Shown piece by piece: positions 40,872 through 50,109 of a DNA stretch of 52,570 bases. The stretch comes from a virus. Each line of letters begins with the position of its first letter. The stretch's first letter is position 1. The notes beneath the pieces were generated by a model, which was given only the letters and a program-made list of their open reading frames with translations, did not search any database and had not been told where the DNA came from. Made by a program: the position numbers and the translations under genes. Where the stretch lies: IMG/VR virus record IMGVR_UViG_3300049482_000051, positions 1 through 52,570 of that record, one strand, 5' to 3'.

Positions 40872-41498
40872 ATGACCATTTTTAAGATCCCGAAGGTTGC
40901 CGTGTATATCCCCGGCGACACCTCGCGCATTCGATTCGTCCCGGAATACTGCTACCCGCTGTTCAAGCGCGTGCATTCCAAAGTTGCCGACCCCATCGGC
41001 GACCCGGTTCGTATCGTCCCCCACCCCAAAGAAGTCAAGCTCTACAACGCCTACTGGCACGAGATTGAAGCCGACAGCATCGAACAGGCGCTCGTCATCG
41101 AATCCCGTGCACTTCGCGCCGAGTTTGGCATTGACGCCAAGACTAACGATTATCTCTTCGACGCCGTGTACGGCGATGGTGTCTTCGACGCCGTGTTCGC
41201 CAAGGCCTACGCCAGTACCGACAGCCTCAAGGACGATCCGATTCGCCGCGACCCCGCTGATAACATTGCTGACATCTGTGCCGAAGTCGGCCTGGACCAC
41301 AAGGTTGCCCGCAAGCTGGTTGCCACTGGCTACCTGGATGTCGAAGCCCTGGCCATCGCGGACATCGACCAACTGAGCCCGCTGGTTGGCAAGGTTCGCG
41401 CAGGCCGTATCATCGCCATCGCCACCAAGCGCATTGACGCCCTGATCGACGCAGGCCCGGAAGCCCAGATCGCTGGCGCCAAAGCAAAGGCAAAGTAA
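40872..41498 (+). CDS. Structural or connector protein with helix-hairpin-helix-like C-terminus
   Basis: A 208-residue protein with CAGGAG before its ATG. The N-terminal half has beta-strand patterns around YPLFKRVHS. The C-terminal third, from LVATGYLDVEALAIADID to LVGKVRAGRIIAIA, fits a helix-hairpin-helix element that binds DNA. Placed between capsid and adaptor it may be a head-tail connector. The motif is unusual there. Confidence 0.65.
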   Translation: MTIFKIPKVAVYIPGDTSRIRFVPEYCYPLFKRVHSKVADPIGDPVRIVPHPKEVKLYNAYWHEIEADSIEQALVIESRALRAEFGIDAKTNDYLFDAVYGDGVFDAVFAKAYASTDSLKDDPIRRDPADNIADICAEVGLDHKVARKLVATGYLDVEALAIADIDQLSPLVGKVRAGRIIAIATKRIDALIDAGPEAQIAGAKAKAK

Positions 41499-41501
41499 GC
41501 C

Positions 41502-42245
41502 ATGACCCTCCCGCTGCACCCAACCCTTGGTGAATTGCGTAACGAAGTATTGCTTCGGTGCGGCTACTCGACTACAGGGAACCAGGCAGCGGGTGTCATC
41601 CCCGTTACTGATAGTTATATTGCTGGTTCGGAAAAGGAATTGTTCTACGAGTGTGAATGGTTGAAGTCTGTGCGGCGCACGAGCGTCGACCTTGTCGCAG
41701 ACAACAACGTGGTGGATTGGCCGGATGAAAGTGCGCCGGGGGAGATTACGCTGGTTGTTGTTCTCAAGGAGAATGACGACGGCACGATCTCGCGGTACGA
41801 AGTGGCCCCCGGCGCACGGCTCCAGGAGCGTGACGCCTCAGAAGTTGACGATGACGATGACTCCGAGCGTTGCCCTGCGGTCTACGAGTTAGTGGACGAC
41901 GTGATCTATCTGTACCCGTCACCGACGGTGGAGTACCTGACGCTTGAGATTGATTATCGTGCCCAGCCCTCATTGCTCCAGGAAACCGATCGTACTCTGG
42001 TAGACGGAGAACTCCTGGTTCAGCGCGCAGTCTTCAAGCTTAAAGAATACCTGGCGCTCCCGATGGGCCAGAAAGAAATGATGGACCACGAGCGCTACTT
42101 GGCTCGGCTCCGGGCGTCGAACAGCCAGAGAGACGGGATCCAGCTTGGCGGGCATCGCTCGTACAAGACCCGTATGCAGAACAAGAACCGAGTGACCGAA
42201 TACGGCGCTCCAAGTAATGGCTTCAATACCTTTCACCCTTGGTAA
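41502..42245 (+). CDS. Head-tail adaptor (tail tube A/gp4-like)
   Basis: A 247-residue protein starting MTLPLHPTLGELRNEVL. An early helix, a beta core with acidic loops (DDDDDSER), and a basic C-terminal tail are typical of P22 gp4 / T7 gp11-like adaptors, which form a ring on the portal. It is followed by the nozzle gene, as in other podoviruses. Confidence 0.75.
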   Translation: MTLPLHPTLGELRNEVLLRCGYSTTGNQAAGVIPVTDSYIAGSEKELFYECEWLKSVRRTSVDLVADNNVVDWPDESAPGEITLVVVLKENDDGTISRYEVAPGARLQERDASEVDDDDDSERCPAVYELVDDVIYLYPSPTVEYLTLEIDYRAQPSLLQETDRTLVDGELLVQRAVFKLKEYLALPMGQKEMMDHERYLARLRASNSQRDGIQLGGHRSYKTRMQNKNRVTEYGAPSNGFNTFHPW

Positions 42246-42248
42246 TCT

Positions 42249-43703
42249 ATGGCTGCCCGCAAAGATCCCGGTAATATCGGTAACTTCTCCGGCCTGGATC
42301 TGCGTCGGTCTCCGGCGACTTCGGACCCCTCGTCTCTTCGCGTAGCCGAAAACGTCAGCCTCGTTGTGGGTGGCAAGATTGCTACGCGCCCTCGTCTCGT
42401 AAAACTCTGCGACGTCTCAAGCGAAACTGTAGGACTCTACAGCGCCGACGGGCTACTGCGTACTGTGTGTCCGGGTGGCCAAAGCCTCCAGGACGCGCGA
42501 CCCTCTGAAATCTGGTACGATGTCATTGGAAATGGAGCGTCCTACGCTCTCGGAACCTTGTCGCGTCTCCACGCCATGGAACTTGCGGCTGCGGCCACGG
42601 CGGGCAAAGCGTATCCGTACGTCGCGGTCGAGAACACCTCTGGGCGCATCGAGCACCACTGGTGCAACGCGGCTCCGGTGAACCAAGCTGACCCCGTGGA
42701 CACCCAGGTTACGTTGCCCTTTGATCCGGGTCGCTGCCTCGTCAAGTCCCAGAACAAGCTGTTCGCCGACGATCCAAGCGCCGGAGTCCTACGTTTCTCA
42801 GCAACCACCACGGACCCTAAAGACTGGTCCAAGGCTCGCGACGCCGGATTCCTCGCGGTTCGCCGCATGAGCGCAGGCGCCACGAACATCGTCGGCCTGA
42901 GTTACTTCAAGGAATACGTTGCGGTAATCTTCGAGGATTCAATCCAACTTTGGAAGATGGCGCCAGACCCGGCAGCCATTACGTTCGGCACGGCCCTAAA
43001 CGGCCCTGGAACCGAAGCTAGCCGTGTGACGACCAATGTCCTCGGCGACATGTTCTATTTCAGTCGCGGTGGCTTTAGGTCCCTCAGCCGTAGCCTAGTT
43101 ACCGGAGACAACAAGGCCGAGGACATCGGAGCCAAGATCACGGCGCTTACGAGCACCGAAGACGTCTCAGCCGTAGAGCCCCTGGCCATCTGGTCCGAAG
43201 CTCGCTCGCAGTTCATTGCGGTCTTTGGCACCACCGTGTACGTCCTGACCTACTCGCCGTCCACGGAGTGCGTGGGCTGGACGACCTGGGAACTCCCTGT
43301 TGCCCTGGAGTACCTGGTTGAGCACGACGGCGGGCTGTACGGTCGCGCGGGCGACACGGTCTACCAGTTTAGTGACGAAGTCTCAGAAGACACGGCTGGC
43401 CCCGTGACGTTCGACGTTGCCCTGGCCTTCCAGACTATGGGCTACGCGGGGCGCAAGAAGTCCTTCCGCTGGGTCGACCTGGTTCAGACGGGCTCTTCGC
43501 GCATGAACTTCCACATTGATCCGACTAACCCCGACGTAGCCGAGTTCCCCATTGGCATTGCGACTTCCGGGGACACCTTCAACGGTGGGCGCATCGCTAT
43601 CAATCGCATCGGCGACGCCCTAGGCTTCCGGTTCAGCGGTACCGGGATCTGGGAGCTTGACTCGGTGCTCCTTGACGCTATGACTCTGAGAGGGCGCGGG
43701 TAA
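42249..43703 (+). CDS. Tail nozzle-like protein (tail tubular B type)
   Basis: A 484-residue protein beginning with GNFSGLDLRRSP, then ENVSLVVGGKIATRPR, the opening of nozzle proteins (P22 gp10/T7 gp12-like). The rest is a long beta-rich platform. It should close the tail tube end and anchor fibres. It ends in a TAATG with the next gene, so translation is coupled. Confidence 0.75.
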   Translation: MAARKDPGNIGNFSGLDLRRSPATSDPSSLRVAENVSLVVGGKIATRPRLVKLCDVSSETVGLYSADGLLRTVCPGGQSLQDARPSEIWYDVIGNGASYALGTLSRLHAMELAAAATAGKAYPYVAVENTSGRIEHHWCNAAPVNQADPVDTQVTLPFDPGRCLVKSQNKLFADDPSAGVLRFSATTTDPKDWSKARDAGFLAVRRMSAGATNIVGLSYFKEYVAVIFEDSIQLWKMAPDPAAITFGTALNGPGTEASRVTTNVLGDMFYFSRGGFRSLSRSLVTGDNKAEDIGAKITALTSTEDVSAVEPLAIWSEARSQFIAVFGTTVYVLTYSPSTECVGWTTWELPVALEYLVEHDGGLYGRAGDTVYQFSDEVSEDTAGPVTFDVALAFQTMGYAGRKKSFRWVDLVQTGSSRMNFHIDPTNPDVAEFPIGIATSGDTFNGGRIAINRIGDALGFRFSGTGIWELDSVLLDAMTLRGRG

Positions 43704-46063
43704 TGACGGCACTAGGTCGCAGAGACTACAAGTTCTTCGACATTACCCGGCTGCGCCAGGTAGGCTCGCGCTTCTTTGCGATGTCCGGACTGCGCCAGAC
43801 GGTACTGGTGGCGACGGTTTCCGGAGGGTTGACGAGCATCGTGGGCGAGACCGCAGACCTGGGCGCCGAAGCCATTGACGTTGTCGCGGTGAGCACGGAT
43901 CTCTTCATCCTCCTGGAGAATGGGGTCGCAGTAGCCGGAGTAGCCGACACCCCCGTCGTGTCCGATTCCGTGACCTATGATGTGGGCGACGGCCAGTGGA
44001 TCCTGGCGTCTGGGAACTACGTCATCGCGCCGGCCAAGGGCGGACTCCGCGTCTTTGATGCTGACGACCTGGATACTTTCACGTTCACTACGGCACCCGG
44101 GATGGGCGCCAGCACCGCAGCGGCAATTAGTTCCGAGGACCTCCTGTACGTCGCCGACGGCGTGCGCGCCAAGATCCACGTGTTCCGCGTCCTGGGAAAC
44201 ATCGCGGTCTACGTGAATAGCTTCCGCGCGCCGAACTGCCGCGATATAATCAAAGTGGAACTCGACGAGGCCAATGAGACCTTGATTGTCCTGTGCAAGC
44301 GCAATGCTGTGCAGTTCAGCATCCCGAACACCGGAGTCGAGGATAGCGACGTTGAGGTCGTGAAAGTCTCGGAGTCTGGAGACGTGGGCTACGACTACTC
44401 GGACGTTGTTGTGACGCCAGATGGCTACTGGTTCGGCGTCGATGGCGATACCCCGCTGAATCCGAACGCGGGACACTTCATGGGCCGCCAATACGGAGTG
44501 TTCAACGCTTCGACGGACGAGCTTATCCTGGCCTGCCCCGACCAGTGCTGGTTCGCCGCGAGCAATGTTGTTCCGCTAGTCGAAGAGGTCTCCGAAGTTG
44601 AGGACGTGGTGGACGAAGTCGTTCCGCCGCCCGTCATCGTCACCCCTGCGGCCCCTGTCATTACGTCGCTCCTGACGGACGACACGGTCGAAGACACACT
44701 GTGGACCTATACTATCACGGCGACCGGGTCTGGCCCGATATATTTTGATATCGCGTCACCCCCGTCATGGCTGACCAGTATTAACCATATTACCGGAGTA
44801 ATCTCTGGAACTCCGCCTGATGCGGCGACCGTGAACCTGAACATCACGGCGACCAACGCGGGCGGCACGGACTCAGAGACCCTGGTTCTCACGGTGGAGG
44901 GTGCTCTGGGCGACGTGAGTGCTGTACGCACTAACGGCCCCGTGACCGCCTTGCGCGTTGTCGGGACTCTCCTGTATGTCGGTGGCGCGTTCAGCAGCGT
45001 AACCGACAGCAGCGGAACGGTCACGCGAAACTTCGCCGCTTGCCTAAATCTCCAGACGGGCCTATGGACGGCATGGAACCCAAACTGCGCTGGGTCTTCG
45101 ATCCAGGCTATCGGAAGCGACGGCTCCTATATTTACCTGGGCTTCGCCGCCCCCGCAGGCACGATTGGCGGTACCACCCGTAATGGATGCGGGCGAGTCA
45201 ACCCCACCACGGGGGCCTTGGATTCTTGGAACCCGAACATCGACGGTGGCGTTGAGGACTTCCTGTTTGACGGCTCAGATATGTACGTCTGCGGCGCGTT
45301 CTTCACTGCGGGCGGAAATCCGCACGAGTACGTCGCCAAGTATTCTGGGACTACCCTCCAATCTTGGCGACCCCAGGAAAACATCGGTGGTGGCGGCCCA
45401 CGGTACTTGGTGGCCCACAGCGCCAACCGAGTCTCCAGGATGTTCGACAGGGGAGGGAATATCGCTCTTTTCGGCGGTATGGCCATGCGGGACGTGGTCT
45501 CTGGCTACTGGGGACAAGAACTCCTGGAGGTGTCGAAAACGACCGCCCTTCCGACGCTCAGTGTCAACGGCACGAACTCCGGGTGCCTCATCGCAGCCGT
45601 TCAGGCCGGCGGGTCCGTGTATTGTGGAGAGATCAACGGCGGGACGACTTACTACACTACACTGCCAACCGAGGCGCCGCAGTTTGGGCCGTTCGCCCCC
45701 CGTCACCCCGTCTCCTACACTAACACCACCTTCAACACCTCCTGGAACCCGGTCTTCCTCAACGGATCCACCGGCAATATCTTGGCCCTCGCTGAAGTCG
45801 ACGGGGACCTGATTATAGCGGGCGGCTACACTCAACTGAATGGCAACACCAACCATGAGTACCTGAACCGGGTGACGACATCTGGGGCCACGGTTTCGGG
45901 CTTCGTCGCCGCCTGGGCAGGCGGGGCCCCGTCCTGCACCGCACTGGCGACCTTCTCCAGCGCGGTCATCGTCGGTGGCACATTCGGTGGCTCCATCACG
46001 CTGAATGGCGCCGACCGCGACAACATTGCCTTCCTGAACAAAGATACCGGAGCCGTGCTCTAA
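43703..46063 (+). CDS. Large tail adhesin with Ig-like and delta-60-type repeats
   Basis: A 786-residue protein. Residues 1-300 are beta-rich, probably a propeller-like tail-binding part. A Val/Glu/Pro-rich hinge (about 290-312) follows. Residues 313-398 fit a putative Ig-like He_PIG domain, with ASPPSWLTS and GVISGTPP. From 425 on there are repeats like YVGGAFSSV, AWNPN, YVCGAFF, IAGGYTQL and VGGTFGG, as in delta-60/DUF5122 beta-propellers. Together this looks like a receptor-binding tail protein. TAATG overlaps at both ends suggest stoichiometric coupling with nozzle and fibre. Confidence 0.75.
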   Translation: MTALGRRDYKFFDITRLRQVGSRFFAMSGLRQTVLVATVSGGLTSIVGETADLGAEAIDVVAVSTDLFILLENGVAVAGVADTPVVSDSVTYDVGDGQWILASGNYVIAPAKGGLRVFDADDLDTFTFTTAPGMGASTAAAISSEDLLYVADGVRAKIHVFRVLGNIAVYVNSFRAPNCRDIIKVELDEANETLIVLCKRNAVQFSIPNTGVEDSDVEVVKVSESGDVGYDYSDVVVTPDGYWFGVDGDTPLNPNAGHFMGRQYGVFNASTDELILACPDQCWFAASNVVPLVEEVSEVEDVVDEVVPPPVIVTPAAPVITSLLTDDTVEDTLWTYTITATGSGPIYFDIASPPSWLTSINHITGVISGTPPDAATVNLNITATNAGGTDSETLVLTVEGALGDVSAVRTNGPVTALRVVGTLLYVGGAFSSVTDSSGTVTRNFAACLNLQTGLWTAWNPNCAGSSIQAIGSDGSYIYLGFAAPAGTIGGTTRNGCGRVNPTTGALDSWNPNIDGGVEDFLFDGSDMYVCGAFFTAGGNPHEYVAKYSGTTLQSWRPQENIGGGGPRYLVAHSANRVSRMFDRGGNIALFGGMAMRDVVSGYWGQELLEVSKTTALPTLSVNGTNSGCLIAAVQAGGSVYCGEINGGTTYYTTLPTEAPQFGPFAPRHPVSYTNTTFNTSWNPVFLNGSTGNILALAEVDGDLIIAGGYTQLNGNTNHEYLNRVTTSGATVSGFVAAWAGGAPSCTALATFSSAVIVGGTFGGSITLNGADRDNIAFLNKDTGAVL

Positions 46064-47415
46064 TGGCCTACCCGCCCTACCTCGCTCGCATCACGCACTT
46101 TACTTTCGACGCCACGGCAGGCATTGATTCTCCCGCGCCAAGCGGCGTGGACGCGGAACTGAACTCGCTCCTGGAGTCGGTGAACCAGCAGAACCTCTTC
46201 ATCCGCCGGATCACCACGGCTGATGGAAACCTGAAGAACTTGGCCGTTGCGACGGCTCAGGCTCTCGCGGGCACCCAGGAGTTTGTGGCGACCGCGAGCC
46301 AAACGGCGTTCCTGACGAGCATCGCCTGGTCCTCGTCGTTCAGCAATTTGAACGTCATGGTATTCTCCGGTTCGACGCGCTTCGCAACCTCGGCTGTCGC
46401 GGTGGCCGATAGCGGCGGATTCCTCCAGGTTACTCTGGCGGCCCAGGCCCTCAACACGTCAATCACCGTGTTCGCCTTTGAATCTGGCGCTGGGCTCCTG
46501 ACGCGACTCCAGACTGTCTCTGCATCCGACGGCGCCCATCTCCTGGCAATCGAGGACGCCGGAGCCTACACGGCTGTGGCCACAGTAGAGGCCGCGATCC
46601 AGGAACTCTACGACCACACCCAGGGTGCGGCGGGTAAGACCTGGCTCGAAGGCGTCCTAGTCATGTCAGGCTACCTGGCTAAGACTGGCGGCACGATGAC
46701 TGGCAACATTGCCATGTCTACTGGCGCCACGGTTACTGGACTCCCTGCGTCTGCGTCTAACGGGCAAGCTGTGCGTCACGAACAGATCGTCGCGCTCCAG
46801 AGTTCTATCACGGGCATCACGTCAATCTTCATGCCCAAGTCTGGCGGAACGTTCACCGGACCCGTGAACTTTGGTAGCCAGACGACCACGGGCGTCGTGA
46901 CTCCGACGACCTCGGACGCCATTGCTAGCAAGGGATACGTCGACACCACGCTGGCAAGCTTCGGTGGTCTCCCGGTTGGGACCATGGTTGACTTCGCTGC
47001 CGCGTCAGCCCCGACTGGCTGGCTGCTGTGCGACGGCGCGACAATCTCGCGTACCGTTTATGCCTCGCTGTTCGCCGCTATTGGCGTAGGCTTTGGCGCC
47101 GGAGACGGCGTGACGACCTTTGCCGTTCCAGACTTCCGTGGACGCGTTGCCGTGGGCTCGGGGGCAGGCTCTGGCCTTACCGCGCGCACCCTGGCTCAGA
47201 CTGGCGGCGAGGAAACTCACGTTCTGACCATCGCGGAAATGCCTGCGCACACCCACGATATCATCTCCAATAGCTCCGATTCCGGATTCACCGGAACTCC
47301 TCGGGCCGACGGCGACGCAGCGGATTCCACGACGGCGACGCAGAGCCGGGGCCTCGATGGCGCACATAACACCATGCAGCCATTCCTCGTTGCTACCAAG
47401 ATCATCAAGTACTAA
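46063..47415 (+). CDS. Tail fibre protein with collar domain
   Basis: A 450-residue protein. The first 80 residues (SPAPSGVDAELNSLLESVNQ...) resemble T7-type fibre N-termini that attach to the tail. Residues 200-280 hold GYLAKTGGTMTGN and MPKSGGTFTGP repeats, a common fibre shaft element. Residues 300-450 are a tail-collar domain, with VGTMVDFAA, PTGWLLCDG, VPDFRGR and EMPAHTHD, which ends fibres and binds receptors. It starts in a TAATG after the adhesin. Confidence 0.85.
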   Translation: MAYPPYLARITHFTFDATAGIDSPAPSGVDAELNSLLESVNQQNLFIRRITTADGNLKNLAVATAQALAGTQEFVATASQTAFLTSIAWSSSFSNLNVMVFSGSTRFATSAVAVADSGGFLQVTLAAQALNTSITVFAFESGAGLLTRLQTVSASDGAHLLAIEDAGAYTAVATVEAAIQELYDHTQGAAGKTWLEGVLVMSGYLAKTGGTMTGNIAMSTGATVTGLPASASNGQAVRHEQIVALQSSITGITSIFMPKSGGTFTGPVNFGSQTTTGVVTPTTSDAIASKGYVDTTLASFGGLPVGTMVDFAAASAPTGWLLCDGATISRTVYASLFAAIGVGFGAGDGVTTFAVPDFRGRVAVGSGAGSGLTARTLAQTGGEETHVLTIAEMPAHTHDIISNSSDSGFTGTPRADGDAADSTTATQSRGLDGAHNTMQPFLVATKIIKY

Positions 47416-47424
47416 GGCACCATC

Positions 47425-48351
47425 ATGGCTGAACAAGACGACGATTTCGGCGCACAGTTGGGCTCCATGGACCGCGCGCAGTTGCGGGCGCTCGCGGAGG
47501 AATACCAGCAGCGCATGAACCAGGGTTTCGCCCTCAGTAATCCTGGCGGCGGCAAGGCCCCGACGATCCATAGCGCTACGCCAGATCCACACAAGTGGAC
47601 CCAGACCAGCGTGTCGGACTACAACACTGAGACCTTCCGCGACACCGCAGGGTTGGCTAGTGGCTATGGCGCGTACAAGCGCTACACGCGTAGCAAGAGT
47701 GATCGCAAGAAAAAGAAGAAGTACGACGAGGCCATGCGTGCCGAAAAGGCTCGTCAGAGCGGAATCGCCGGAGAGCGCCTGCGTTCCATCCAGGGCCAAC
47801 TGAAAACCCTGGACATGCGGGACAAGGTAAACACGCAGTTCAAGGACATGGACATGGAGGGGCTCTTCAAGCGCATTGCCGACCAGGGTCTCCAGGCCAA
47901 CATGCTCGGAATCACCCAGCAGTACGAAGACTTCAGCCGCCAAGGTGGCTTCGGGGCTGCACAGACCGGGCTCTCCGGTAGCTCGGTGGACGCAGAGCGC
48001 TTGGCCGACACGGACGCAGCGGAACAGGGCGACCGTAGCCAGGCGGTGGCGCAGAGCCAGAACCAGCTTAGCCAGATGACGCAGCAAAGCGACATGGCGC
48101 GTCGGCAACTCCTGGATTCTGTGAGTTCCTCGAATCCTGGCGAAGAGGCGCGTCTCGGCGGCGAGTTGGCCAATATCCAAAACCAGGCGAACTCGTTTGG
48201 CCAGAATGCCCAAGGGCAGATGTGGCAGCAGCAGAACAACGCGGCTGGTATGAACGGCCAGTCCCAGGCGCTCGGCGGGCTCTTGTCTACCTACTCCACG
48301 CTCTATACTCAGAATAACCGCCAAGAAGAGATTAACCGGAGAGGTTACTAA
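47425..48351 (+). CDS. Internal virion protein A (Gln-rich, helical)
   Basis: A 308-residue hydrophilic helical protein, rich in Gln, Ala and Asp, with Lys-rich RKKKKKYDE in the middle. No fold is recognised. Such proteins lie in the capsid core and are ejected ahead of DNA in podoviruses. It ends in a TAATG with the next internal protein gene. Confidence 0.7.
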   Translation: MAEQDDDFGAQLGSMDRAQLRALAEEYQQRMNQGFALSNPGGGKAPTIHSATPDPHKWTQTSVSDYNTETFRDTAGLASGYGAYKRYTRSKSDRKKKKKYDEAMRAEKARQSGIAGERLRSIQGQLKTLDMRDKVNTQFKDMDMEGLFKRIADQGLQANMLGITQQYEDFSRQGGFGAAQTGLSGSSVDAERLADTDAAEQGDRSQAVAQSQNQLSQMTQQSDMARRQLLDSVSSSNPGEEARLGGELANIQNQANSFGQNAQGQMWQQQNNAAGMNGQSQALGGLLSTYSTLYTQNNRQEEINRRGY

Positions 48352-49103
48352 TGGTTGCTCCCTTACTCGCATTGATTGGCTACGGCGCCCAGGCCTACGG
48401 CTCGGACCAGCAGAAGCAGGCCCAGGCCGTCGCGGATTACACAGCGTCCATAAACAACCGGTTTAACTCGGCTGGCCGTGAGGCTGAGCAGGCGCAGAGC
48501 AACGCGGCGTATGATAACCTTGGTGGTCAGTGGAATGACTCGAATGCCTTGGCTGTCGACGAGCAGGGGGCTCCGCAACAGCGCATGGCGTTTGATAACG
48601 CTGGGGCCGCCCTCGGAGGCCAGATTGCTCAGGCGGCTGGGCAACCCGGAGCCATTGATCCTCAGGTTATGGCGAGCGCAGACAACACGGCCTTCACGCG
48701 CGCCATGGCGTCGAAGAACAAGGGCAACCAGATCCGCACGAACGCGCTGAACAAGGTCCTTGAAAACAATGCTGGCCTGGACGCCAAGAATACCTTGATT
48801 AACAACAGCAACCTGGATAACCAGGATCGCAAGGGCCAGATCGCTCAGCGTATCCACCAGATCCAGATGCTCCAGAACTACGCGAATGGCGTACGCGACG
48901 CAGCGCTCCAGAAGACTGGAGCACAACACGCTCTTGACGGCGCGTCGGCAGCCAGTACAGGTTCAGGTGCCATGTACCTCGGGGCTTTGCTCCAGGCGGG
49001 CGCAGTGCTCTCTAATCGTCCTCAGTACGGCCAGACGGCTACCGGCCCGCTTAACGGTGTGGATAGCCCAAGTAACCTCGGCAACACGAACCCTCAGGTA
49101 TAA
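48351..49103 (+). CDS. Internal virion protein B (helical)
   Basis: A 250-residue, Ala/Gln/Asn-rich helical protein starting with a small hydrophobic segment (APLLALIGYGAQAYG). The regular helical pattern with little beta structure fits an ejected virion protein, similar to the short proteins in T7's internal core. Coupled by TAATG to the previous gene. Confidence 0.7.
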   Translation: MVAPLLALIGYGAQAYGSDQQKQAQAVADYTASINNRFNSAGREAEQAQSNAAYDNLGGQWNDSNALAVDEQGAPQQRMAFDNAGAALGGQIAQAAGQPGAIDPQVMASADNTAFTRAMASKNKGNQIRTNALNKVLENNAGLDAKNTLINNSNLDNQDRKGQIAQRIHQIQMLQNYANGVRDAALQKTGAQHALDGASAASTGSGAMYLGALLQAGAVLSNRPQYGQTATGPLNGVDSPSNLGNTNPQV

Positions 49104-49106
49104 CAC

Positions 49107-50096
49107 ATGCCACGCTTCGATCAAATCGCCCAAGCGGCAAACACTCCCGGCGGCTTCCAGGCTGGCGTCAACGACATCGTTGCGGCCATCATGGGCGCGG
49201 ACGCGGAGAAGTTCAAGGCCGCAAAGCAGGCCGAGGCCGACGCGGCTAGTTCGGACCTTAATAAGCAGAAAATGTCTGAAATGATCCGGGCTAACGCGGC
49301 CCAGGAAGGTCTTCGCAGCCAGGATATTGCGGGTGACGAAGCGTTCCGTCGGGATAGCTTGGGCGAGACTATACGGCATAACGGGGTCATGGAGCAGCGT
49401 CCTGTCGGCGGGGCTGGCACGGATCCCTCGCTCGTTGAGCAGCGCGGACACGCCATCGACCGGTCTGATGCAAATACTATGGCGGGCATGGTCGATGACA
49501 ATACGGCCTGGATTGACCAGGAGATCCCACCGGATCCGCTGGCTGTCAATGGCAAGCCGACATTCAAGAAGGTCCGGGGTCCAGCGTCGGATACGCAGAT
49601 GCAGATGCGGGATGCCGAGTTCGCTAGACTCCGGGCCGCTCGTGCCAATGCGTCTGCTGGCGGCCAGGGCGCCACAGGCCAAAAGCCCCAAGGACGCGGA
49701 AGCGTCTTGGACGGCGTTATGCCAGACCTGCCGAAGGCTGGTGGCGCTCCTACGAGCCCGGGTGCTCGGCCCATCCCGGTTCCGCTTGGCAACACGGCGG
49801 ATCAGCGCGCTCCGGTCGGTCCTCAGACTGGTGTTCCTACGCCCCCTCGCGCCGAGGGCAAGGCAGGAAACGCTCCCGTCAGCCCTGGCGCGCAGCCGAC
49901 CGAGGTCCCCCTGGCTCAGGGTGCGTCCAAGAACCTCCAGCCGCTGCAATCCCTGCGGGACCGGGCGACCGGAGTGCCTATTGACTTCGACGCCCTCGAC
50001 GCTAAATATCAGGAGCTGAGCCCCGCGTACCGCCAGAAGCGCTCCAGTCCCACTTGGAACTGGAAGAAGTTCTTGCAGGATAATGCGGCGCAATAA
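49107..50096 (+). CDS. Internal virion protein C
   Basis: A 329-residue protein, starting with a helical part, then a Pro/Gly-rich flexible section (about residues 185-280), and ending with an acidic and an aromatic segment, SPTWNWKKFLQ. The flexible portion could thread through the portal. Probably part of the ejection complex. Confidence 0.65.
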   Translation: MPRFDQIAQAANTPGGFQAGVNDIVAAIMGADAEKFKAAKQAEADAASSDLNKQKMSEMIRANAAQEGLRSQDIAGDEAFRRDSLGETIRHNGVMEQRPVGGAGTDPSLVEQRGHAIDRSDANTMAGMVDDNTAWIDQEIPPDPLAVNGKPTFKKVRGPASDTQMQMRDAEFARLRAARANASAGGQGATGQKPQGRGSVLDGVMPDLPKAGGAPTSPGARPIPVPLGNTADQRAPVGPQTGVPTPPRAEGKAGNAPVSPGAQPTEVPLAQGASKNLQPLQSLRDRATGVPIDFDALDAKYQELSPAYRQKRSSPTWNWKKFLQDNAAQ

Positions 50097-50109
50097 CTAG
50101 GAGCGCCAA

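Noticed and set aside
47005-48372. A 455-codon minus-strand open frame opposite fibre and internal protein genes
   Set aside because: A GC-rich shadow of genuine plus genes; no start signal or recognisable content.
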